This document shows, one piece after another, positions 1 to 5,594 of a stretch of DNA of 6,118 nt. Position 1 is the stretch's first letter. Every line of letters begins with the position of its first letter. The position numbers and the translations under genes were made by a program. A model generated the notes under the pieces. That model worked only from the letters and a program-made list of their open reading frames with translations, had not been told where the DNA came from and ran no database searches. Origin of the DNA: Alkaliphilus sp. (GTDB lineage Bacteria; Bacillota; Clostridia; Peptostreptococcales; Natronincolaceae); contig JALNXC010000084.1 of assembly GCA_023230535.1 (NCBI GenBank), positions 1 through 6,118 of the forward strand, written 5' to 3'.

Positions 1-180
1 GTTCGAAAATTAAGCGGTGCCACAGTAATCGCACAGGACCTGAGGGGAGGGGCATCCTTGGTATTAGCGGGGTTGGCAGCGGAAGGCAAAACTATTATTG
101 AAAATATAAAGCACATAGATCGGGGATATGAAAACATAAATGATGTTTTAAACGAGCTAAGTGCGGATATAATTAGATAG
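1..180 (+). CDS. murA: UDP-N-acetylglucosamine 1-carboxyvinyltransferase (MurA), C-terminal end only
   Basis: Reading frame 1 is open from the window edge to a TAG at 178-180 and gives the last 59 residues of a protein that starts upstream. The peptide carries the MurA C-terminal signature: a GATV stretch, then DLRGGASLVLAGLAAEG, then HIDRGYENI before the final helix. MurA is the cytoplasmic enzyme that transfers enolpyruvate from phosphoenolpyruvate to UDP-GlcNAc, the first committed step of peptidoglycan synthesis. The catalytic cysteine lies upstream of the window and cannot be checked. Many Firmicutes have two MurA paralogues, and this fragment does not show which one it is. Its place just before ftsQ fits a dcw-type cluster. 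The family call is very secure. Confidence 0.96.
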   Translation, partial: VRKLSGATVIAQDLRGGASLVLAGLAAEGKTIIENIKHIDRGYENINDVLNELSADIIR

Positions 181-264
181 TGTATGTAAATATAATTAGA
201 TGCGGCTATCGGCCGCTCTCAATAAAACTGATATGTGGACAGGCCGTAAAGGTAGGGGAAAACA

Positions 265-1053
265 GTGGGGATAAAAAAGAAAAATTATCTTAAAAGCCGG
301 CGAAGACAGATGCGCAAAATAAAAACAGGGATCTTAAGTTTGTTATTCGTACTGATGTTTATCTTTTGGTGTATGTACTATTTATTGCAATCGGATTTAA
401 TGAATTTAAAAAACATAGTATTAGAAGGTAATTCAAATGTAACCGAAGACGAAATTGTCAATATTTCTAATTTAGTTATCAATAGAAATATATTTAAATA
501 TAATCTAAAAGAAATAAAACAGAATATAATATCCCATCCCTACATCAAGGAGGTAAAGGTATACAGGAAACTGCCCGATACTGTTATGATACAGATGAAA
601 GAACGGGAAGAGTATGCCATAATATTGTATATGGGCTCCTATATATACATAGATCGGGAAAGCACAGTTTTAAGAGCATCCGACAGCTATATGGCTAATG
701 AAAATATATTAATCACGGGTATAAATTTCAAAAGCTTTAAGGTGGGCGAAAAAGTTCAAGCCACTAATGATGATGATTTAAATCTTGTTATGGATTTGCT
801 CAAAGCAATAAATATGACTACGGTATATGATATGATTTCCGAAATTAATATAAGCGAAAAAAATAATATACGTATAATAACTTTTGATGGGTCGGAAGTG
901 TTGTTGGGAGAAGCGAAAAAACCTGCTTATCTTATGGTAGCTTTAGATGAAATACTCATCAATCTTTACACTAAAAATATTAAAAATGTTATAATTGATA
1001 TGAGGTATGAAGGTTATATTTCCGTAAAGGGTAGGGATACATGGGAGGACTAG
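265..1053 (+). CDS. ftsQ: Cell division protein FtsQ/DivIB
   Basis: This 262-residue bitopic membrane protein belongs to the divisome subcomplex FtsQ(DivIB)-FtsB(DivIC)-FtsL, which links the Z ring to septal peptidoglycan synthesis. A basic cytoplasmic tail (residues 1-20, rich in K/R) precedes one membrane segment at about 21-41. A POTRA domain follows at about 46-114, starting LKNIVLEGNSNVT and ending in the family motif around KLPDTVMIQMKERE. The rest (about 119-240) is the extracytoplasmic beta domain. The length is usual for the family. The chosen start is GTG 265, preceded by AGGGGA at 254-259. An in-frame ATG at 310 would remove much of the basic tail and has no comparable SD. The gene lies 84 bases after murA and only 3 bases before the next gene, so it probably heads or continues an operon. 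Confidence 0.95.
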   Translation: MGIKKKNYLKSRRRQMRKIKTGILSLLFVLMFIFWCMYYLLQSDLMNLKNIVLEGNSNVTEDEIVNISNLVINRNIFKYNLKEIKQNIISHPYIKEVKVYRKLPDTVMIQMKEREEYAIILYMGSYIYIDRESTVLRASDSYMANENILITGINFKSFKVGEKVQATNDDDLNLVMDLLKAINMTTVYDMISEINISEKNNIRIITFDGSEVLLGEAKKPAYLMVALDEILINLYTKNIKNVIIDMRYEGYISVKGRDTWED

Positions 1054-1056
1054 TTT

Positions 1057-1785
1057 ATGAAAGATTTAAGAGGTAAGATTGCTTTTGGTGTTCTTTGTGC
1101 CATTTTAGGTTTTATTATATCGTTACAATTTAAGACTGTGAGGGGAAATACCGGCGGACTTCTATCCACACAAAAAGCGCAACAGTTAGCGTTGGAATTA
1201 AAGGAATTGAGAACAGAAAAAACGGCCTTGATGGAAGAATTGACCGAATGGGAAATAAGATTAAAAGAATATGAAATATCCGAAGCCGATGAAAGTTTTA
1301 TTATTAAAAATTTGAATAAAGATTTAGAGAGGTATCAGATAATATCCGGTTATAAAACTGTTGGAGGCCCCGGAATTATAATTACGATAGATGATCCGAT
1401 ACAGGAATATCCCAGGCAGAGTAATGAAAGTTTTATCATGTATAATTATGATTTGCTTTTAGGTATTGTAAATAAATTAAACGGGGCGGGCGCGGAGGCA
1501 ATTTCAATCAATGATCAGAGATATACTTCAGCAACCGAAATTTATTATACCTCAAACTCCGTGTTGATCAATTCAGTGCCGACAATTCCGCCTTTTACCA
1601 TAAAAGCGGTCGGGAATCCCGAATCGTTGGAAGCGGCTCTCAACATACGTTTCGGTATCGTTCAAGAGATGCGTGAGATGTATAATCTTCAAGTAAGCAT
1701 AAAAAAGGAAAACAATATAGTGATACCGAGATATAATAAAACAATAAACTTCAAGTATGCAAAACCTTCGGATACTATCTCCTAA
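1057..1785 (+). CDS. DUF881 family membrane protein, first tandem copy (YlxW/YlxX-like)
   Basis: The 242-residue protein has one N-terminal membrane anchor (about residues 8-25, ending GFIISLQFK), a charged, probably coiled-coil stretch (about 38-95, rich in E/K/L), and a DUF881 domain. Domain landmarks are GGPGIIITIDD at 103-113, YDLLLGIVNKLNGAGAEAISIN at about 131-152 (the GAEAISIN core is well conserved) and PPFTIKAVGNP at about 178-188. The biochemical role of DUF881 proteins is not established. Bacillus relatives YlxW and YlxX lie between divIB and sbp, as here, so a role near the divisome or cell envelope is an inference from position. The start is ATG 1057 with GGGAGG at 1043-1048. Only 3 bases separate it from the ftsQ stop, so the two genes are almost certainly co-transcribed. 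Compared with the second copy, the segment after the QR motif is divergent (TEIYYTS against TEIQCAG). Confidence 0.9.
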   Translation: MKDLRGKIAFGVLCAILGFIISLQFKTVRGNTGGLLSTQKAQQLALELKELRTEKTALMEELTEWEIRLKEYEISEADESFIIKNLNKDLERYQIISGYKTVGGPGIIITIDDPIQEYPRQSNESFIMYNYDLLLGIVNKLNGAGAEAISINDQRYTSATEIYYTSNSVLINSVPTIPPFTIKAVGNPESLEAALNIRFGIVQEMREMYNLQVSIKKENNIVIPRYNKTINFKYAKPSDTIS

Positions 1786-1808
1786 AGAAATGAAGCAGGG
1801 GTGTAATT

Positions 1809-2531
1809 ATGAAAATACAACTGAATAGGGTGGTTATTATTTTTCTATGTATTATTCTGGGATTTTTTATAGCCATTCAAACAAAAAATGTACAGGAGGA
1901 CTATAGCTTTGTAAGTTTAAGAACTATAGCGGATTTACAAAATCTGATAAAAAAAGAAAAAGAAGAATTAAATAATATTTCCGAACTTATAGTATCCGGT
2001 AAAAATAGACTTTTAGAGTATGAAACAGCAGTAAGTGGGGGCGGGAGCATCAGGGATGTTTTGGCAAAAGAACACGATCAGTTTAAAATGATAAGCGGTT
2101 TTGTCGACCTGAAAGGGCCCGGTATTATCGTATGGCTCAGTGACAGTGATAGAGAATTGTATGAATGGGAAGATCCGAACAATGTTATTGTACACGACTT
2201 AGATGTTCTCATTATTGTAAATGATTTAAAAACTGCCGGTGCCGAAGCCATATCCATTAATGGGCAGAGAATAATGAGTACAACAGAGATCCAATGTGCA
2301 GGCGCCACTATTACAATCAATAATCATACTTACGGACAACCTTTTATAATTAGAGCCATTGGTGACCCCGACACATTAAGTGCGGTAATTAAATCGCCGG
2401 AATCATATGCATTCCTCCTCAAGGAGGTATATGGTTTAGGATTGGAAGTATCGGTGTATGAAAATATAGAAATTTCAAAATTTAACAATGATATCAGTTG
2501 GGAATACCTAACACCAAAGGAAGGTGAATAA
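1809..2531 (+). CDS. DUF881 family membrane protein, second tandem copy (YlxX/YlxW-like)
   Basis: This 240-residue paralogue of the gene just upstream has the same layout: a membrane anchor at about residues 8-24 (ending GFFIAIQTKNV), a charged coiled-coil-like stretch at about 38-75, then the DUF881 domain. Matching landmarks are KGPGIIVWLSD at 102-112, GAEAISINGQR at 144-154 and PFIIRAIGDP at about 178-187. This copy has STTEIQCAGATI after the QR motif, which looks closer to the usual family form than the first copy. Its function is unknown and its position suggests an envelope or division role. The start is ATG 1809 with AGGGGTG at 1797-1803, and it follows the first copy by 23 bases. Its last codons contain the SD of sbp, so translation of the two genes is probably coupled. 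Two reverse-strand open frames inside it are shadows. Confidence 0.9.
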   Translation: MKIQLNRVVIIFLCIILGFFIAIQTKNVQEDYSFVSLRTIADLQNLIKKEKEELNNISELIVSGKNRLLEYETAVSGGGSIRDVLAKEHDQFKMISGFVDLKGPGIIVWLSDSDRELYEWEDPNNVIVHDLDVLIIVNDLKTAGAEAISINGQRIMSTTEIQCAGATITINNHTYGQPFIIRAIGDPDTLSAVIKSPESYAFLLKEVYGLGLEVSVYENIEISKFNNDISWEYLTPKEGE

Positions 2532-2532
2532 A

Positions 2533-2886
2533 ATGATTTTTGCTATAATAGGGTTGCTGGTAGGAATTTTTTTGGGATTGAGACTGGACATAACTTATCC
2601 CGCTAAATATGCTCTTTATATATCCGTTGCTATATTGGCATCTCTGGATTCTGTTTTCGGGGCAGTGCGTTCCATGCTTGAGGATACATTTAATACTGAA
2701 ATATTTGTATCCGGGTTTTTTACTAATGCTATTTTAGCCGGATTTTTAGCATATATAGGAGACCGTCTGGGTGTACCGTTATATTATGCGGCGATATTTG
2801 CTTTTGGAGGTAGGCTTTTTCAAAATTTTGCTAATATACGCAGGCATCTATTGAATAAATTTCGTTCGCGAATAACAACTAAATAA
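2533..2886 (+). CDS. sbp: Small basic membrane protein Sbp (DUF1290)
   Basis: The 117-residue hydrophobic protein matches the DUF1290/Sbp family, encoded next to ftsA/ftsZ in Bacillus. Visible features are an N-terminal membrane helix (about residues 2-19, GLLVGIFLGL), a conserved YALYISVAILASLDSVFGAVR stretch (about 28-48), the FVSGFFTNAILAGFLAYIGDRLG segment, and the motif IFAFGGRLFQNFANIRRHLL followed by a basic tail. Its molecular role is unknown. I choose ATG 2533 because AAAGGAAGGTG at 2516-2526 sits at good spacing. A GTG at 2524 in the same frame would add MNK, but it lies inside that SD and overlaps the upstream gene. The ATG begins one base after the upstream stop at 2529-2531. No ftsA follows, unlike in Bacillus. 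The family call is secure; the exact start is less so. Confidence 0.93.
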   Translation: MIFAIIGLLVGIFLGLRLDITYPAKYALYISVAILASLDSVFGAVRSMLEDTFNTEIFVSGFFTNAILAGFLAYIGDRLGVPLYYAAIFAFGGRLFQNFANIRRHLLNKFRSRITTK

Positions 2887-2987
2887 AACATATAGGGGGG
2901 TTGCGCGGAAAAAAATAATAGAACTTGGTTCGTATTTATGTTTGCCAATCATTAACAATAATTTTTTTGATTATTACCTATAGAAAA

Positions 2988-3016
2988 AAAGGAAATTTAT
3001 AATTTTTGTTGAACTA
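2988..3016 (+). promoter_or_regulatory. Candidate sigma-H promoter for ftsZ
   Basis: The -35 element AAAGGAAAT at 2988-2996 fits the Bacillus sigma-H consensus RnAGGAwWW at every position. After an 11-base spacer, GTTGAACTA at 3008-3016 fits RnnGAATww with one mismatch (C for T). The known precedent is B. subtilis ftsAZ, which has a sigma-H promoter that raises FtsZ at the start of sporulation. Transcription would begin about 160-170 bases before the ftsZ start. This is a motif match only, and the consensus is short in an AT-rich region. Confidence 0.5.
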
Positions 3017-3038
3017 ATCCTATAGATTATAAAATAAT
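3009..3038 (+). promoter_or_regulatory. Possible sigma-A promoter overlapping the sigma-H candidate
   Basis: TTGAAC at 3009-3014 resembles TTGACA (4 of 6), and AATAAT at 3033-3038 resembles TATAAT (5 of 6), with 18 bases between them. It shares bases with the -10 of the sigma-H candidate, so the two forms of polymerase could compete. A vegetative promoter is expected somewhere here because ftsZ is essential in growing cells. The match is modest and could be chance in AT-rich DNA. Confidence 0.3.
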
Positions 3039-3186
3039 TTAAATATTATTTAAGGCAATAATGTTGTTATATAATAAAATAGCGAAATTAAAATTGATTT
3101 CATATCTATTGGAAATAACTATAGATCATATTGCAGTTTAAAACGAATAAAAGCTTATTTACATAATAAGAGAAAGGGGTATTATT

Positions 3187-4287
3187 GTGTTGGAATTCGA
3201 TATGAATATGGAACCGTTTGCTAATATTAAAGTGATTGGTATTGGTGGTGGAGGTAATAATGCTGTAAATCGTATGATAGATGCGGGTTTAAAGGGCGTT
3301 GAATTTATTTCTATAAATACAGACAGACAGGTTTTGTTTACTTCTAAAGCTGAGCATAAACTACAGGTCGGTGAAAAACTTACAAGGGGATTAGGTGCAG
3401 GTGCAAATCCTGAAATAGGTAAAAAAGCGGCCGAGGAAAGCAGGGAGGATATAGCTCAATTACTTCAGGGGGCGGATATGGTATTTATAACCGCCGGTAT
3501 GGGTGGGGGAACCGGTACGGGGGCGGCTCCCATCATTGCCGAAATTGCCAAAGAATTAGGAATTCTTACTGTTGGCGTGGTAACAAAGCCGTTTACATTT
3601 GAAGGTAAAAGAAGGATGATCTATGCGGAACAGGGGATAGAAGAATTAAAAAGTAGAGTGGATACTCTAGTCACTATTCCCAATGACAGGTTACTTCAAG
3701 TGATTGAAAAGAAAACAACCATGTTGGAAGCCTTTAGAATAGCGGATGATGTATTAAAACAGGGGGTTCAGGGCATTTCCGATCTGATAGCGGTACCTGG
3801 GCTGGTTAATCTGGATTTTGCAGATGTAAAAACAATTATGTTGGAGCAGGGTTTGGCTCACATGGGGATAGGAAAGGCAAGCGGGGAAAATCGTGCTACC
3901 GAGGCGGCAAAGCAGGCAATTCATAGCCCGTTATTAGAAACATCTATTTTAGGTGCCAAAGGTGTGTTGTTAAATATTACAGGAGGAACTAATTTAGGTT
4001 TATTTGAGGTAAACGAGGCGGCTGAGTTGGTGGTAGAGGCTGCGGATCAAGATGCTAATATTATTTTCGGTTCGGTAATCAATGAAGAACTAAAGGATGA
4101 AATCAGAATTACCGTAATAGCTACGGGTTTCGAAAAAGATGTCATACAGATGGTAGATGCCGATGGCCAAAATATGTTTGCAAGATCAGATACAAGAGAA
4201 GTTGCTGTTACGGCCGAACAAGATGGAGAAAATGTCGGAAGTGGAGAATTGGATATACCCATTTTTTTAAGAAGAAAGAAGAATTAA
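3187..4287 (+). CDS. ftsZ: Cell division GTPase FtsZ
   Basis: FtsZ is the tubulin homologue that polymerises in the cytoplasm into the Z ring at the division site and recruits the divisome. The 366-residue product is complete and closely resembles Bacillus FtsZ from its first residues (MLEFDMN). GTP-binding features are GIGGGGNNAVNR at 18-29, NTD at 44-46 and the tubulin signature GGGTGTGAAP at 106-115. The T7 synergy loop NLDFAD at 208-213 keeps the catalytic aspartates. A fairly short linker (about 318-355) leads to an intact C-terminal peptide DIPIFLRR at 356-363, the docking site for membrane tethers and regulators such as FtsA and SepF. The start is GTG 3187, with AAAGGGG at 3173-3179. 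It stands alone after a 300-base promoter region, and spoIIGA follows after 311 bases. A reverse-strand open frame at 4047-4262 is a shadow. Confidence 0.98.
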   Translation: MLEFDMNMEPFANIKVIGIGGGGNNAVNRMIDAGLKGVEFISINTDRQVLFTSKAEHKLQVGEKLTRGLGAGANPEIGKKAAEESREDIAQLLQGADMVFITAGMGGGTGTGAAPIIAEIAKELGILTVGVVTKPFTFEGKRRMIYAEQGIEELKSRVDTLVTIPNDRLLQVIEKKTTMLEAFRIADDVLKQGVQGISDLIAVPGLVNLDFADVKTIMLEQGLAHMGIGKASGENRATEAAKQAIHSPLLETSILGAKGVLLNITGGTNLGLFEVNEAAELVVEAADQDANIIFGSVINEELKDEIRITVIATGFEKDVIQMVDADGQNMFARSDTREVAVTAEQDGENVGSGELDIPIFLRRKKN

Positions 4288-4324
4288 TAATTTAACTGAA
4301 TATTTAGCCTTATAATCTATATTA

Positions 4325-4424
4325 TGTCATTTTGAGCGTATAGAAGAATCCTGAAATTATGCTGTCGTCACGGTATAGAATGAAACAGCGTAATTTTAGG
4401 TATTTTATTATCACTCGGGTGGCA
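4325..4424. repeat. 100-base degenerate palindromic element, possible ftsZ terminator
   Basis: The two halves are inverted copies. The inner stem is strong: CCTGAAATTATGCTGT at 4350-4365 pairs along its full length with ACAGCGTAATTTTAGG at 4385-4400, 14 Watson-Crick pairs and two G-U, around a 19-base loop. The outer arms TGTCATTTTGAG (4325-4336) and CTCGGGTGGCA (4414-4424) also pair, with several G-U and one bulged T. The part between is only partly paired. The left arm recalls a common dispersed intergenic repeat of the form TGTCATTCTGAGCG...AAGAATC; that is from memory and not checked. A T-rich run at 4425-4434 follows the right arm, so the RNA could also end ftsZ transcription. It encodes no protein. 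Confidence 0.65.
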
Positions 4425-4483
4425 TTTATTTTTTGTAAACCACATCAACATTTTTCACTGCAAATTGTAATAAAATGCATGCT

Positions 4484-4490
4484 TTCGACT
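4484..4490 (-). promoter_or_regulatory. Spo0A-box-like heptamer upstream of spoIIGA
   Basis: TTCGACT on the + strand is AGTCGAA on the - strand, 6 of 7 matches to the Spo0A box TGTCGAA. It ends 7 bases before the proposed -35, centred about 50 bases before the inferred transcription start. In B. subtilis, phosphorylated Spo0A activates spoIIG from boxes next to and overlapping the -35. A weaker half-match, AATGACA at 4497-4503, overlaps the -35 itself. This is a short motif, and its support comes mainly from position. Confidence 0.4.
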
Positions 4491-4497
4491 ACAGGTA

Positions 4498-4530
4498 ATG
4501 ACAAAAAAATATTATACAATCCTATATAAT
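4498..4530 (+). promoter_or_regulatory. Candidate spoIIG-type promoter with 21-base spacing
   Basis: ATGACA at 4498-4503 matches TTGACA at 5 of 6 positions, and TATAAT at 4525-4530 is a perfect -10. The gap is 21 bases, well beyond the usual 17. The B. subtilis spoIIG promoter is known for near-consensus elements held too far apart (22 bases), which makes it depend on Spo0A~P. With the start of transcription near 4537, the leader before ATG 4599 would be about 60 bases. It also places an alternative upstream ATG (4551) only about 14 bases into the message. Confidence 0.5.
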
Positions 4531-4598
4531 ATACATAAATTTAGAAAAGGATGAATATCTGTATAGTAACAATGCTATGTCCCTGTGGGGGTGGAAAT

Positions 4599-5489
4599 AT
4601 GATTGTATATGCCGAATATGTATTTTTGGAAAATTTCATTATGAATTATTTTATATTGTCTTTAACGAGCAGGGTTGCAAGATTTAAATCCAAACGCATA
4701 AAATTTATTTTGGCATCCTCTTTGGGGGCCCTATATGCATTTATTATTTTTTTCCCATCATTACATTTTTTATTTTCTATTCTGATGAAAATTGCATGTT
4801 CTATGCTGATCATTATTACATGTTTTACACCTTACCGTTTTAAAGATTTTTTTAGGCTCATGGGTATATTTTATTTAATAACGTTAGTGCTCGGCGGGGC
4901 AGGTTTTGCATTATTTTATTTTAGCAGTTTTAATGGAATTATGAGCAATGGAATTTTTTATATAACTAATATTTCGATTAAAAATATATTTATTTCTTGC
5001 GGTGTAGCGTATGTTTTAATCCAATTCTGTTGGGGTTATATTCAGGAACGGTTGTCAAAAGAAAAAATACTCATGGATATCAGTATAGAAATTAATGATA
5101 AAAAGATAAATTTGAAAGGCATAGTAGATACGGGGAACTCATTGACAGACCCTATAAGCAAATATCCCGTAATAATTGTAGAATATGATGCAATAGAAAA
5201 CATTTTACCGGTTGAGATAAGAGATATTTTATTAAGCAATCAGATATTTAATTTTGATCAAATAATTACTCAATTAAGTGGCAGTAGCTGGGTGACCAGA
5301 TTTAGAATAATACCTTACCAGGCTTTAGGTACGGAAAACGGAATGTTGATTGGCTTTAAACCGGACAATGTATTGATTTATAATGATAAATATTGTAAGG
5401 ATATCAAGGAAATAATTATCGCCATTTATAATAAAAATCTTTCTAAAACAGGCGATTACAGAGCGTTATTGCATCCGGATATTGTGTAA
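4599..5489 (+). CDS. spoIIGA: Sporulation sigma-E processing aspartic protease SpoIIGA
   Basis: SpoIIGA is the membrane aspartic protease that removes the pro-sequence of sigma-E at the sporulation septum, in response to SpoIIR made in the forespore (known for Bacillus). The N-terminal half shows about five membrane segments (roughly residues 5-22, 36-53, 57-76, 88-109, 129-147). The cytoplasmic C-terminal half carries the active-site motif GIVDTGNSLTDP, with the catalytic aspartate at residue 177, and ends with GDYRALLHPDIV, like the Bacillus protein. I choose ATG 4599 (296 residues), preceded by GGGGGTGG at 4587-4594; the next residues, MIVYAEYVFLENF, match the family N-terminus. The frame stays open to an ATG at 4551 (312 residues), but that start has no spaced SD and adds a CxCGGG stretch not expected in the family. 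sigE follows after 105 bases. Confidence 0.95.
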   Translation: MIVYAEYVFLENFIMNYFILSLTSRVARFKSKRIKFILASSLGALYAFIIFFPSLHFLFSILMKIACSMLIIITCFTPYRFKDFFRLMGIFYLITLVLGGAGFALFYFSSFNGIMSNGIFYITNISIKNIFISCGVAYVLIQFCWGYIQERLSKEKILMDISIEINDKKINLKGIVDTGNSLTDPISKYPVIIVEYDAIENILPVEIRDILLSNQIFNFDQIITQLSGSSWVTRFRIIPYQALGTENGMLIGFKPDNVLIYNDKYCKDIKEIIIAIYNKNLSKTGDYRALLHPDIV

Positions 5490-5594
5490 AAAAATAGAGA
5501 ATTGTGGTTTATAATAGTGCAATAAAAGCCGTTTAGGGCCTTACGGTGTATATCATATTCTACATAAATGAAATTGAAACAGGGGGTATATAAA

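Larger units (their letters stand above)
2887..3186 (+). other. 300-base AT-rich intergenic region upstream of ftsZ, no gene
   Basis: No credible coding sequence is present on either strand. This is the place where Bacillus carries ftsA. The region holds an orphan AGGGGGG at 2894-2900 soon after the sbp stop, a candidate sigma-H promoter at 2988-3016, an overlapping sigma-A-like promoter at 3009-3038, and three copies of CTATAGA (2978, 3020, 3119). A small AT hairpin (CTTATT/AATAAG, 3154-3170) lies directly before the ftsZ SD, AAAGGGG at 3173-3179. I see no convincing GC-rich terminator after sbp, so read-through from the upstream operon into ftsZ is possible. Confidence 0.7.
4288..4598 (+). 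other. 311-base intergenic region between ftsZ and spoIIGA, no gene
   Basis: No credible gene lies here. The first part holds a 100-base imperfect palindrome (4325-4424) followed by a T-rich run. The second part holds a Spo0A-box-like heptamer (4484-4490), a promoter with wide spacing (4498-4530), and a leader of about 60 bases with the spoIIGA SD at 4587-4594. The layout separates ftsZ from spoIIG transcription, consistent with independent sporulation control. Confidence 0.7.

Noticed and set aside
202..216. GCGGC/GCCGC hairpin between murA and ftsQ as a terminator
   Set aside because: The stem is only 5-6 base pairs and no T-run follows, so an intrinsic terminator is not supported.
2013..2320. 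Two overlapping reverse-strand open frames (60 and 80 codons)
   Set aside because: They lie inside the second DUF881 gene, have no SD-led start or recognisable domain, and have low-complexity translations typical of shadows.
3070..3075. Perfect TATAAT upstream of ftsZ as a promoter
   Set aside because: No acceptable -35 or extended -10 lies at 16-18 bases upstream, and such words are common in this AT-rich stretch.
3154..3170. CTTATT/AATAAG hairpin before the ftsZ SD as a riboswitch or thermosensor
   Set aside because: It has six AT-rich pairs, does not cover the SD, and resembles no known class.
4047..4262. Reverse-strand open frame of 71 codons
   Set aside because: It lies fully inside the conserved ftsZ coding sequence and shows serine-rich shadow composition with no family match.
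4551..4598. Upstream ATG extending SpoIIGA by 16 residues
   Set aside because: No spaced SD is present, the extension is not family-like, it would begin about 14 bases after the inferred transcription start, and it contains the SD for ATG 4599.
5042..5239. Reverse-strand open frame of 65 codons
   Set aside because: It is a shadow of the conserved catalytic part of spoIIGA.
5510..5515. TATAAT between spoIIGA and sigE as a separate sigE promoter
   Set aside because: The region 17 bases upstream is an A-run with no -35 similarity; co-transcription with spoIIGA is the simpler reading.
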